From: Hyphomicrobiales bacterium
GTDB taxonomy: Bacteria > Pseudomonadota > Alphaproteobacteria > Rhizobiales > Beijerinckiaceae
NCBI GenBank assembly: GCA_027488155.1
Contig: JAIYCE010000104.1
Coordinates: 1 to 57,978, forward strand
Length of the DNA stretch: 57,978 nucleotides
Reading direction: 5' to 3'
Under the pieces are notes generated by a model, which worked only from the letters and a program-made list of their open reading frames with translations, searched no databases and had not been told where the DNA came from. Position 1 is the stretch's first letter. The number at the start of each line of letters is the position of its first letter. This document shows positions 34,470 through 42,919 of this stretch, in pieces. The translations under genes were made by a program, and so were the position numbers.

Positions 34470-35246
34470 ATGAGCTTTCGCGCACGCCCGCAAGATGGAC
34501 TTGTTTGGATCACCGGAGCCAGTTCGGGGATCGGCCGCGCTGTCGCACTTGAGCTTGTTGCGCGCGGTTTCCGTGTTGCCATCTCCGCGCGCCGTGTCGA
34601 GGAACTCGAAGCGCTCGCGCGCGAGGTGAAGCCCGGGGCGATGATCCCGGCTCCCTGCGATGTCACCGATTCCGAGGCCGTTCTCAAAACCGTCGAACGC
34701 ATCGAGGCTGAGCATGGACCGATCAGCCTCGCTTTCCTCAATGCCGGAACCTACAAGCCCGTCAGCATTGAGCCTTTCGTGCTGAAAGATTGGCAATCGA
34801 TGTTCGACGTCAATATCGATGGCGTGCTGACAGGATTGAACGCGGTATTGCCGCGTTTCCTCGCGCGCGGCAAAGGTCAGCTCGCGCTGAATGCATCGGT
34901 GGCCGGTTTCGGCCCGCTGCCGCGTGCAGCTGTTTATGGGGCCACAAAAGCGGCGCTCATCCACATGGCCGGTTCGTTACAATTCGACTGCACGCCGAGG
35001 AATATCACTGTGCAAGTGGTTTGCCCCGGCTTCGTTGAGACGCCACTCACTGCCAAGAACGATCATCCGATGCCATTCATTATTCCGGTCGAAGATGCTG
35101 CGCGCCGGATTTGCGATGGCTTTGCGACGGGTGGATTCGAGATCACATTTCCACGCCGGATGAAATGGTTGTTGAAGGCGCTCAATCTCCTGCCATGGCC
35201 TGCCTATTTCTGGCTCGTCGGCAAAGGCACTGGCGCCTCACGCTGA
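34470..35246 (+). CDS. SDR-family oxidoreductase of the ChrR locus
   Basis: 258 residues with WITGASSGIGRAVALEL (NAD(P)-binding motif, Arg-rich SAR following for NADPH), the NAG motif as LNAGTYKP, serine in NASVAGF, and the catalytic YGATKAALIHMAG. The C-terminal RMKWLLKALNLLPWPAYFWL is hydrophobic and may touch the membrane. GGAG at 34460-34463 is six bases from ATG 34470. SDRs of this type occur in the R. sphaeroides sigma-E regulon and in CFA-synthase clusters. It is probably co-transcribed with the ChrR-like gene. The last nine bases overlap the convergent MFS gene. Confidence 0.88.
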   Translation: MSFRARPQDGLVWITGASSGIGRAVALELVARGFRVAISARRVEELEALAREVKPGAMIPAPCDVTDSEAVLKTVERIEAEHGPISLAFLNAGTYKPVSIEPFVLKDWQSMFDVNIDGVLTGLNAVLPRFLARGKGQLALNASVAGFGPLPRAAVYGATKAALIHMAGSLQFDCTPRNITVQVVCPGFVETPLTAKNDHPMPFIIPVEDAARRICDGFATGGFEITFPRRMKWLLKALNLLPWPAYFWLVGKGTGASR

Positions 35247-36569
35247 AAGGCGACGCTCGATCTGCAAACGCAATTCCTGTTGTGCGGCGCGGTCGACCGG
35301 GAATCGCCACATCAGCGCAATCGCGACACTCTTCACGATCACCGGAAGCCCGGCATAGAGAAACGCTAAAGCATCGAGCCCACGCGGCGTGATGACGTTT
35401 TGTCCGGGATCGAAGCCCGCGAGTGCGAGTAACGGAAAGGCGATGCCGACGGCGGCTGCCAGCGATAATTTCGTCGCCAAACCCCAGAGAGAAAGATAAA
35501 GCGCCGAGCGTTCTTCGCCTGAGCGCGCTGTATCGACATCGATCACATCCGCCTGCAACGAAGCAGGCATCACGACATCCGCACCCAATGCGAGGCCTGT
35601 GAGCACCGTGACGATAGCAAAGGCATAAACATCGCCCGTACCCAGAAAGGGCGCAAAGGCGAAGGCCGCCATCGCCAGCATCATGCCCAGACACCAGACG
35701 CGATGTTTCGCGCGCGTTTGCGCCAGTTTGAACCAGAGCGGCACGCCTGCAATGCCGGATATGAAATACAGAACCAACAATGGACCAACCATATCGCGTG
35801 CCTGTAGGCGTTCGCTGACGAAGAAGACGAACAAGGTTGCGGGCAAGCCATTGGCAAAGCCATTGACGAAAAATGCGAGGACCAAGCGCAGGAAGGGTTT
35901 ATTGGCGGCAAGCGCAGAAAAACTATCGCGGAATGAGAGTTGAACAACCGAGCGATTGGTTGGCTCAGTCACACGCAGGCACACAAGGCTCGCCAGCGGC
36001 AAAGTGACCACGATCAAGATCGCGATCGCACGCAAAATGCTCGCGGGATCGCTCAGTCCGAACGCGGGCAACAAGGCCGGCATGCACAGCGCGATCAAAG
36101 TTCCCACCACCGTCAACGCTTCCCGCCACGCGACAACACGGTTGCGGCCCTCATAGCTGCGCGAAATTTCTGCACCCCAAGCCGCATAGGGAACCTGCAT
36201 CACCGTGGTGGACAGCGACAGAACCGTGGCCCAAACCGCGAGATAGAACGCTCCCGCACCTTGCGGCGGCGCAAAGGTGAACCAAGCCCCAAGCATGACC
36301 AGCGGTGTGCCAAGCGCGACGAGAAACCGCCGTCGCCCCATTCGCGGCCCAATACGATCGGCGAAGATGCCCATGGCTGGATCGCTCAGCGCATCAATCA
36401 CGCGCACTACGAACAGGACAGTGCCAACAAGCGCAATGTTGAGGCCGAGCGTTTCGGCATAAAAGCCGGGAACGAGCACGTAAAACGGCAATGAAAGCAT
36501 CGCCAGCGGCAACGCCGGTGCCGCATAAGCGAAAAGCGTTGCGCGGGTGAGGGGCTCGCTGTGGCTCAA
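35238..36569 (-). CDS. MFS transporter (GPH/MelB-like, MFS_2)
   Basis: 443 residues with twelve membrane helices. It has the cation-symporter pattern SDPAMGIFADRIGPRMGRRR after helix 2, and a later DTARSGEERSALYLSLWGLATKLS, both usual in GPH-type carriers. The preferred start is TTG 36569, whose TTGA overlaps the CFA-synthase stop and yields MSHSEPLTRATLFAYAAPAL; the longer frame to 36653 would overlap that gene by 88 bases. It is last in a five-gene minus-strand operon headed by photolyase. The substrate is unknown; involvement with modified lipids or export of oxidation products is speculation. Confidence 0.85.
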   Translation of the reverse strand: MSHSEPLTRATLFAYAAPALPLAMLSLPFYVLVPGFYAETLGLNIALVGTVLFVVRVIDALSDPAMGIFADRIGPRMGRRRFLVALGTPLVMLGAWFTFAPPQGAGAFYLAVWATVLSLSTTVMQVPYAAWGAEISRSYEGRNRVVAWREALTVVGTLIALCMPALLPAFGLSDPASILRAIAILIVVTLPLASLVCLRVTEPTNRSVVQLSFRDSFSALAANKPFLRLVLAFFVNGFANGLPATLFVFFVSERLQARDMVGPLLVLYFISGIAGVPLWFKLAQTRAKHRVWCLGMMLAMAAFAFAPFLGTGDVYAFAIVTVLTGLALGADVVMPASLQADVIDVDTARSGEERSALYLSLWGLATKLSLAAAVGIAFPLLALAGFDPGQNVITPRGLDALAFLYAGLPVIVKSVAIALMWRFPVDRAAQQELRLQIERRLSA

Positions 36570-37792
36570 CGTGTCTTCGTATAGATCAATTGGCGGACGT
36601 CGATATTGCCGGTGCGAAATCCCGCTTCGCAATAGGAGAGATAATAGTCCCACATGCGGCGAAAGCGCTCATCGAAACCCATCGGTGTCAGCTCGGGCCA
36701 TGCGGTATGAAAGCGGCCCCGCCATTCTGCAAGCGTACGCGCATAATCGAGACCGAAGATTCGCTCTTTCTCGAGCGCGAGGCCGACCTTGCGGCCAAGC
36801 TCCGTCATCTTCTGTGGGGATGGCAACATGCCACCGGGAAAGATATAGCGCCGAATGAAGTCGATCTCTCGACGATAAGTCTGAAAAAAGCGATCCTGAA
36901 TTGTGATCACTTGCAATCCGGCACGACCATCTTCCTTAAGGCGGGTCGCCAATTGTTTGAAATAGGCTGGCCAATACTCCTCGCCGACCGCCTCGAACAT
37001 TTCGATCGACGCGATCCGATCGTAAAGACCGGTCTCGTCGCGATAATCCTGCAATTTGATCGTCACGCGATCAGATAGTCCGGCGCGCGCCATCCGTTCG
37101 ACGGCGAAATCATATTGCTCTTGAGAAATAGTAAGGCCGGTGACGCGGCAGCCTATTTCACCGGCTGCATATTCGGCAAAACCGCCCCAACCGCAGCCGA
37201 TTTCGAGAACGTGATGTTCCGCCTTGAGATCGATGGCGTCAGCCAGTGCCTTGTACTTCCGGCGCTGCGCGCTCGACAGATCATTGTCGCCCTCGGCATA
37301 GAGCGCCGACGAATAAGTCATCGTCCGATCGAGCCAAGACGAATAGAACCTGTTCCCGAGATCGTAATGCGCGTGAATATTGCGGCGTGATCCGGACTTG
37401 GTGTTCCGATTCAACCAATGCTGGACTCGCTGCAGGATTCTAACGAATGGATTTTTGACCATCTGCTGGATCATTTGATGGTTCGCTGCAAAAAGCTGAA
37501 GGAATGCCGTAAGGTCCGGTGTGTCCCATTCCTTCGCCAGATAAGCTTCGCCGATGCCAATATCGCCTTCGCGGATCAGACGTTGTGCGAACCCAAGATC
37601 GTGCACAATCAATTCCGCGTTCGGACCGGGCGCTTTGCCGCCCGCGATAAAGCGACGACCATCGGGCAGGGCGATGATCAGAGTGCCGATTTCCAGCTCG
37701 GTCGCATAGGCGAGGGATTTACGCACAAGCGACGGTAAATCTTGCGGGATATTGTCTAAGGTCAGGGGAACGGGGGTTGCCTGATCGTTCAA
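36566..37792 (-). CDS. cfa: Cyclopropane-fatty-acid synthase-like SAM methyltransferase
   Basis: 408 residues of the CFA/mycolic acid synthase family. An N-terminal lipid-associated domain leads to NIHAHYDLGNRFYSSWLD, the SAM-binding motif VLEIGCGWGGFAEYAA and EMFEAVGEEYWPAYF, and the characteristic FFQTYRREIDFIRRYIFPGG. It methylates or cyclopropanates the double bond of phospholipid acyl chains. In R. sphaeroides, sigma-E-controlled homologues act in protection from singlet oxygen, and some family members start furan fatty acid synthesis; which product forms here is open. ATG 37792 overlaps the DUF1365 stop (ATGA), so translation is coupled. Confidence 0.92.
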   Translation of the reverse strand: MNDQATPVPLTLDNIPQDLPSLVRKSLAYATELEIGTLIIALPDGRRFIAGGKAPGPNAELIVHDLGFAQRLIREGDIGIGEAYLAKEWDTPDLTAFLQLFAANHQMIQQMVKNPFVRILQRVQHWLNRNTKSGSRRNIHAHYDLGNRFYSSWLDRTMTYSSALYAEGDNDLSSAQRRKYKALADAIDLKAEHHVLEIGCGWGGFAEYAAGEIGCRVTGLTISQEQYDFAVERMARAGLSDRVTIKLQDYRDETGLYDRIASIEMFEAVGEEYWPAYFKQLATRLKEDGRAGLQVITIQDRFFQTYRREIDFIRRYIFPGGMLPSPQKMTELGRKVGLALEKERIFGLDYARTLAEWRGRFHTAWPELTPMGFDERFRRMWDYYLSYCEAGFRTGNIDVRQLIYTKTR

Positions 37793-38637
37793 GTCGAGCC
37801 TCCTTGATGAGCCTTTTCGCCCTCAACGGTATCGCTGAAGCTGAGGAGCTCCGGCGGTTTTGGACGGGCAACGAGCCTCAAGCCCTTGATATAGAGACGC
37901 AGCGCCTCCCAGTGAATGCCTGCCATGACCTTCATCGTCATCAGCGGCAATGAAAGGCATGTTTTCACAAGCGTTGCGGACGTCAAGTCCGCTCTGGCCC
38001 CGGCAAAGCTGGCTGCCAGTAAAGGTCCTGTTGGGTCGGTTTCCAAAATCCGCACAGTGATGTGATCGCCGGGCGGCTTCAGACGAAACAGATAACGCAT
38101 GGAAAGGTCATTGAAGGGAGAAACGTAGAAAATTTTGTCGCGCTCCTGTCGCAAACCGGCGGGAGATAATTCACCCGGCTTCACGGGTGCGACATAAGTA
38201 TGCCATTCGCCAAATGTGTTTCGCACTTCATAAAGCACACCCAGAAGCGACTCGTCCTTCCCATAGACAAAATAAACCGTCAGTGGATTGAAACTGTAGC
38301 CAAGAATACGTGGATAGGCGAGAAGCATCACGCGAGCGCCTTCAGTCGCCACGCCGGCCTGCGCCAAAACGCGCCGCGCATAATCCCCCAAGGATGAACC
38401 GTCGCGCGGCCCATGGTCAGCCGGATCGAACGAAGTGAGATTGAAACGACCAATGGAAAACAAAGGCGAGAGGCGGGCGGCCTCATCAAGCCGGTCGGCA
38501 TCCAACAGCATCGAGAAGACACGATAGACGAAGCGATGCGCCACCGGTTTCATGCGTGCATGCATGACATTGCCAAGATAAAGGCTAGCCGCCGGCGTGG
38601 GCGGGGGAAAGAGGGCGCCTGTAACAGCACCGCTCAT
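37789..38637 (-). CDS. DUF1365 family protein
   Basis: 282 residues with the DUF1365 pattern: LYLGNVMHARMKPVAHRFVY at the start, FNLTSFDPADHG, PRILGYSFNPLTVYFVY and FYVSPFNDLSMRYLFRL. The biochemical role is unknown; the gene almost always sits between an FAD-dependent amine-oxidase-like gene and a CFA-synthase gene, and all three may modify membrane lipids together. It overlaps both neighbours by four bases, so the three are strictly coupled in translation. Confidence 0.93.
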   Translation of the reverse strand: MSGAVTGALFPPPTPAASLYLGNVMHARMKPVAHRFVYRVFSMLLDADRLDEAARLSPLFSIGRFNLTSFDPADHGPRDGSSLGDYARRVLAQAGVATEGARVMLLAYPRILGYSFNPLTVYFVYGKDESLLGVLYEVRNTFGEWHTYVAPVKPGELSPAGLRQERDKIFYVSPFNDLSMRYLFRLKPPGDHITVRILETDPTGPLLAASFAGARADLTSATLVKTCLSLPLMTMKVMAGIHWEALRLYIKGLRLVARPKPPELLSFSDTVEGEKAHQGGST

Positions 38638-39941
38638 TCAGCCGCCTCGGCCCAATCTTGCGCGGCGCCACCACGCCACGGCACACGTGCGCCGAGTGTT
38701 TCAGCGGCCGCAAGCCCAGCGCTGATGCCATCTTCGTGGAAGCCATAGCCGTTCCAAGCACCGACAAAATGTGTACGGTTGACACCTTGAATGTCTGCCA
38801 AGCGCGCCTGTGCTGCGATAGCCGCTTCATTATACTGCGGATGAGAATAGTTGAATTTGCCAAACACGAGCTCGTCGCGCGGCGGAATAGGCGGGTTCAG
38901 CGTCACAAATACAGGTTTAGACGCTGGCAGATTCTGCAGCGTGTTCATCCAATAGGTCACGCACAAATCCGCATCGGGATTGGAATTGCGTTTCACGTTC
39001 CAAGACGCCCAAGCACGGCGTGAATGCGGCATGAAGCTTGTGTCGCGATGGAGGTATACAGCATTGTTGCGGAAGCCGATCGCGCCCAGTATGGCCGTCT
39101 CATCTGCACTCGGATCGTCCAGCATCGCCAGCGCCTCATCCGAATGCGCAGCAATAATCGCATGATCGAAACGCTCGGTATGACCAAGCGAATCCGTGAC
39201 GGCGACGCCATCGGCAAGCCGCTTAACCGCCACGACAGCCGCACCGGTACGAATGTCGTCACGATAGAAAGATGTCATGCGCTTGACGTAGGAACGGCTG
39301 CCGCCGGTCACAGTCCGCCACACCGGACGGTTCCATTGCAGGAGATGATGGTTTTCGAAAAAGGCGACGAAACTTAGCGCGGGAAATTGCAGCATCGCGT
39401 TGAGTGACATCGACCAGATCGCAGCACCCATCGGAACAAGATAATCGTCGCGAAAACGGTCCGAAAAGTTCCGGAAGGCGAGATATTCGGCAAGGCTCTT
39501 GTCCGCCAAGAGGCCGTCGCGACGGTCTGCAATCGATAGCTTATTGAATCGTAGCACTTCGAGCAGCATTTTCACGTAGCGCGGCGAGAAAAGATTTTTC
39601 CTTTGCGCAAACAGCCCGTTGAAAACGTCCTTCGTGCGACCGCACCATTCGAAGCCACCGCCCGTGTCGTCCGAGAGCGAGAAACTCATATCCGAATCCT
39701 GCGTACGTACGCCGAGCGTACGGAACAACTCGGTCAGGTTCGGATAGTTCATTTCATTATAGACGATGAAGCCTGTATCGACCGCCATCGCCGTGCCGTC
39801 ATAATTGATATCGACGGTGGCAGAATGACCGCCGATCCGCAATTCGCGTTCATAGACGGTGATCGAATGACGCGATGCAGTCGCTAAAGCGTAAGCAGCG
39901 GCGTTGCCGGCGATCCCGGTGCCGATAATGGCAATGCGCAT
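38634..39941 (-). CDS. FAD-dependent amine-oxidase-like protein of the CFA cluster
   Basis: 435 residues. The dinucleotide-binding motif IAIIGTGIAGNAAAYAL is at the very N-terminus and ERELRIGGHSATVDI supplies the flavin-ribose acidic residue; VDTGFIVYNEMNYPNL and AIWSMSLNAMLQFPA are typical of this conserved family. The C-terminal GAWNGYGFHEDGISAGLAAA closes the FAD domain. It belongs to the NAD(P)/FAD-binding proteins found with DUF1365 and CFA synthase, possibly an acyl-chain desaturase or oxidase. ATG 39941 has AAGGAG 12 bases upstream, rather distant; GTG 39977 inside the photolyase end is possible. Confidence 0.9.
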   Translation of the reverse strand: MRIAIIGTGIAGNAAAYALATASRHSITVYERELRIGGHSATVDINYDGTAMAVDTGFIVYNEMNYPNLTELFRTLGVRTQDSDMSFSLSDDTGGGFEWCGRTKDVFNGLFAQRKNLFSPRYVKMLLEVLRFNKLSIADRRDGLLADKSLAEYLAFRNFSDRFRDDYLVPMGAAIWSMSLNAMLQFPALSFVAFFENHHLLQWNRPVWRTVTGGSRSYVKRMTSFYRDDIRTGAAVVAVKRLADGVAVTDSLGHTERFDHAIIAAHSDEALAMLDDPSADETAILGAIGFRNNAVYLHRDTSFMPHSRRAWASWNVKRNSNPDADLCVTYWMNTLQNLPASKPVFVTLNPPIPPRDELVFGKFNYSHPQYNEAAIAAQARLADIQGVNRTHFVGAWNGYGFHEDGISAGLAAAETLGARVPWRGGAAQDWAEAAE

Positions 39942-39966
39942 GGTAGACGGGAACTCCTTGTGGCGG

Positions 39967-41427
39967 TCAAACCGCACCCTTTAGCGCCTCGAACGTGCGT
40001 AGCGCACGGTCGCGGGCGGCTTGATGATCGACCATCGGGTGGGGGTAATCGAAGCCCAAGCTCACGCCAGCATCTTTTATCACAGAAGCTGGAGCGGTCC
40101 ATGGGGAATGGATGTATTTCGGGGGCAAAGAGGCCAGTTCGGGCACGTAGCGCTTCACATAAGTGCCATCGGGATCGAATTTTTCACCTTGCAGCACAGG
40201 ATTGAAGACCCGGAAATAGGGTGCTGCATCGGCTCCGGTTCCCGCAACCCACTGCCAGCTTGATGGATTCGATGCCATATCGGCATCGACCAACGTATCC
40301 CAGAACCATTCTTCGCCTGCGCGCCAGTCGATGATGAGATGCTTGACGAGGAAGGATCCGACGATCATTCGCACACGATTATGCATCCATCCCGTCTGCC
40401 ATAACTCACGCATCCCAGCATCGACGATCGGGTAGCCCGTCTGCCCGCTTTGCCAAGCACGAAGCTGTTTTGCATCGCGCGCCCATCGGAATGCATCGAA
40501 GCGCTTCTGCATATTTTCGCGTTGAATGTCGGGAAGATTAAACAGAAGATGATAGGAGAATTCCCGCCAACCCAATTCGCTGCGGAAATGGGCGAGGTCG
40601 GTATCGCTTGCTTTTGACTGTTTGGCCTCGACTGCGGTTCCAGCGGCATGCCAGCACTGCCGCGCGGAAATTTCACCGAAACGCAGATGCGGCGATAGTT
40701 TTGACGTTGATGGGCGGCCTGGAAAATTGCGGCCTTCCTTATAGCCGGCAAGTCCACCCTTCAGAAAAATGTCGAGCCGCTTGCGCGCGCACTTTTCGCC
40801 GGGCGTCCACTCGGCCTGTATTCCACCGGCCCAATCGGGCTTTGTCGGCAGGAGATCGAGTTTCTCGAGTGCCGTGCCGCCGGCAGCCTTAGGGCTGACT
40901 TGATGGCCGGGGATTGTGCGCGGTGCCGGGGTGGGCGGATGGGGTTCGCCCGTTGCCGTCGCTGCCCGGAAAAACGGCGTGAAGACCCGCATCGGCGTGC
41001 CCGCCTGCGTTTTGACCGTCCAAGGCTCGAAAAGCAGGGTGCCGGAGAAGCTTTCGGCAGCGATGCCTTGGGTTTTGAGATCGTCCTTGATTGCGCTGTC
41101 GACAGCGATTTCGGGCTGGCGATACCGTCGGTTCCAATAAACAGCGCCCGGTTTTAGCTTTTTGACAAGCCCTGCCATGACGTCGCGGGCTGGGCCTTGG
41201 AACAGGAGCAATGGGGCGCCTTTGGCTGCCAACTGGTCCGAGAGGGAGGCCAAGGAATAATGAAGCCACCACCGCGCCGCGCCGCCGAGCGGGCGTATGC
41301 CATCGCTCTGCTCATCGAGGATGAAGACCGGGATGACCGGTTCCTTTTGGGCAATGGCAGCGAGAAGTGCAGGATGATCCGCGAGGCGGAGATCGTCGCG
41401 AAACCAAACGATTGAAGGCGAAGACAT
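39967..41427 (-). CDS. phrB: Deoxyribodipyrimidine photo-lyase (class I)
   Basis: 486 residues. The N-terminal antenna domain begins SIVWFRDDLRLADHPAL. The C-terminal FAD-binding domain includes SKLSPHLRFGEISARQCWH, SELGWREFSYHLLF, GYPIVDAGMRELWQTGWMHN and NPSSWQWVAGTGADAAPYFR, the full class I CPD photolyase signature. It repairs UV dimers with blue light. It is the first gene of a minus-strand operon (phr, FAD protein, DUF1365, CFA synthase, MFS) and has a predicted ECF-type promoter just upstream. The R. sphaeroides phrA gene is likewise a sigma-E target. Confidence 0.95.
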   Translation of the reverse strand: MSSPSIVWFRDDLRLADHPALLAAIAQKEPVIPVFILDEQSDGIRPLGGAARWWLHYSLASLSDQLAAKGAPLLLFQGPARDVMAGLVKKLKPGAVYWNRRYRQPEIAVDSAIKDDLKTQGIAAESFSGTLLFEPWTVKTQAGTPMRVFTPFFRAATATGEPHPPTPAPRTIPGHQVSPKAAGGTALEKLDLLPTKPDWAGGIQAEWTPGEKCARKRLDIFLKGGLAGYKEGRNFPGRPSTSKLSPHLRFGEISARQCWHAAGTAVEAKQSKASDTDLAHFRSELGWREFSYHLLFNLPDIQRENMQKRFDAFRWARDAKQLRAWQSGQTGYPIVDAGMRELWQTGWMHNRVRMIVGSFLVKHLIIDWRAGEEWFWDTLVDADMASNPSSWQWVAGTGADAAPYFRVFNPVLQGEKFDPDGTYVKRYVPELASLPPKYIHSPWTAPASVIKDAGVSLGFDYPHPMVDHQAARDRALRTFEALKGAV

Positions 41428-41450
41428 GCTGAATTCCCGGCGGCACCAGA

Positions 41451-41480
41451 AATCTACGGCGGGGCCGGTTCGGTGGATCA
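41451..41480 (-). promoter_or_regulatory. Predicted ECF11 (RpoE/ChrR-type) promoter of the photolyase operon
   Basis: Read on the minus strand: TGATCC (41480-41475), exactly 18 bases, then TAGATT (41456-41451). The predicted start of transcription near 41445 leaves a short leader that still includes the GGGAA ribosome-binding site before ATG 41427. The same -35 hexamer and same spacing occur before the ChrR-like gene. Confidence 0.7.
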
Positions 41481-41491
41481 GTCAGCCAGCC

Positions 41492-41746
41492 TTACTGGAG
41501 AGAGGGCATATCCTCAGCGTGTTCCTTAACAAGCGCCTTCACAAGCCGCTGCATTTCCCCTTCGACATCCTCGAGCGGGCACCCCAGAGACAAAAGCGCG
41601 CGCAAGGCCCCGTCTGTCGCGGCTACATAGATGGCGTTGAGCGCCTCGCCGAGCTCATCCTCGTCCTTGAGGGCAAAGGCCTCGCGGATTTGCGCCTCGA
41701 TCGCTGTATCGATCGCGTTCTGGAACCGGTCTGCCGACTCATCCAT
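41492..41746 (-). CDS. Hypothetical acidic helical protein
   Basis: 84 residues from ATG 41746, which has an ideal AAGGAGG five bases upstream, so it is very likely translated. It is rich in acidic residues and predicted to be mostly helical (RFQNAIDTAIEAQIREAF, then DELGEALNAIYVAATDGAL). The single cysteine lies in SLGCPLEDVEGEM. No family is recognised. It ends 64 bases before the photolyase start, and the predicted ECF promoter lies between them, so it may contribute read-through into the photolyase operon. The longer frame to 41935 is not supported. Confidence 0.75.
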   Translation of the reverse strand: MDESADRFQNAIDTAIEAQIREAFALKDEDELGEALNAIYVAATDGALRALLSLGCPLEDVEGEMQRLVKALVKEHAEDMPSLQ

Positions 41747-41936
41747 GGACGCCTCCTTTTGGCTAAACTTCGGGAAATGCCCATGCTTTGTCAAAAGGCG
41801 GGTCATATGGAAGCCAATAAAGTGTCTCGAAAGCGCCTGAATGAGTGTGGCGCGGGTGGCTTTCTTGTCGACCCAAGCCGTCGCTAAAGGCGAAAGGAAA
41901 CGTGACGGACCGACCAATTGGAGCAAGTAAGGCAAT

Positions 41937-42012
41937 TGGCTCCCTGAGCAGGACTCGAACCTGCGACCATTCGATTAACAGTCGAACGCTCTACCAGCTG
42001 AGCTATCAGGGA
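41937..42012 (-). tRNA. tRNA-Asn (anticodon GTT)
   Basis: 76 bases on the minus strand with encoded CCA. The acceptor stem TCCCTGA pairs with TCAGGGA, the anticodon arm is TTCGA-CTGTTAA-TCGAA with GTT in the loop, and the T arm is GCAGG-TTCGAGT-CCTGC. Confidence 0.94.
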
Positions 42013-42187
42013 CCGTCTGGTGGAGTGGGGAAGTACACAGGGCGATCCGATTTTGCAAGGGGTTGGACGCATCAAATCCGGCTGGCCCCGCTTTTTTCGG
42101 TTCCAAATGTCATTGGCGGGCCCACTTTCCCCGATTTCCATTGCTCTCCGCCTTTTCTATTGCTATCCGGAGCACGTCGTTGGCTAT

Positions 42188-42261
42188 GGCCTCGTGGCGG
42201 AGTGGTTACGTAGAGGACTGCAAATCCTTGCACCCCGGTTCGATTCCGGGCGAGGCCTCCA
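42188..42261 (+). tRNA. tRNA-Cys (anticodon GCA)
   Basis: 74 bases with encoded CCA. GGCCTCG pairs with CGAGGCC, the anticodon arm contains GGACTGCAAATCC with GCA in the loop, and the T arm is CCCGG-TTCGATT-CCGGG. It is transcribed divergently from tRNA-Asn, 175 bases away. Confidence 0.94.
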
Positions 42262-42425
42262 ACGACTTCCCGGTTTTTCCGGTTCCAATTCCCTTTCACG
42301 ACATGATGATCGCCCGCACGGGTTTTGCCTGTTCCTAACAAACCGGCGTTTGCGACTCCGGTCCGGCTTGGTTAAAGATCAAGGTCTGTGACGCGCGGGA
42401 GTTGCGCGGTGTAAGGGGATTGAAA

Positions 42426-42785
42426 ATGCGCCAAATCGTGATTGCCGCCGCCCTGTTCGGCGCTTTGAGCTCTACGGCTGCCATGGCTCAGCAGCCTATT
42501 CCGTTGACGGCTTATGCCGACAAGAATGGCTTCATCAAGGTGCAGGAACTGACCTGCGCGCAACTAGCCGATACCTATCAGGAAGATGCTGACAATCTGA
42601 TGAGCTGGTACGCCGGCTGGTATGCTGGTCTTGCAAAGAAGAGCGAGATGCATTTCGTCCGCGCTAAAGTGCTTGAGCATCAGGTTATCACCTATTGCAA
42701 GGCCAATCGCGGCAAGCGGATCATCGAAGCCATGGCGGTCATCTTTAAGGATGAGCGCATCAAGAACGGCATCCGCCTGAAGTAA
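42426..42785 (+). CDS. HdeA/HdeB-like periplasmic protein
   Basis: 119 residues. A signal peptide (MRQIVIAAALFGALSSTAAM, cleavage after MAQ) is followed by a small helical domain with two cysteines, in LTCAQLADTY and VITYCKANRG, spaced as in the HdeA/HdeB acid-stress chaperone family (one disulfide). The W-Y-A-G-W-Y-A-G segment replaces the usual F-x-x-G-Y-x-x-G. HdeA-type proteins unfold at low pH and keep periplasmic proteins soluble; whether this one does is not known. AAGGGG precedes ATG 42426. Confidence 0.7.
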   Translation: MRQIVIAAALFGALSSTAAMAQQPIPLTAYADKNGFIKVQELTCAQLADTYQEDADNLMSWYAGWYAGLAKKSEMHFVRAKVLEHQVITYCKANRGKRIIEAMAVIFKDERIKNGIRLK

Positions 42786-42919
42786 AGAGAATGCCCGCGC
42801 GTGCGGTTGGCCCCAAGGCGGGCGTCCCGCACGCGGCGAGCGCCTGTTCACCTTGCCTTTTGCCGCTTGCTGCCGCACAAGGCCCATAGCTGTCTTCAAG
42901 CCCGGAGTGGATGAGATCC

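Noticed and set aside
41937-42261. tRNA pair as an integration site for a genomic island
   Set aside because: No integrase, no duplicated tRNA 3' end and no compositional change beside either tRNA; the surrounding genes are housekeeping.
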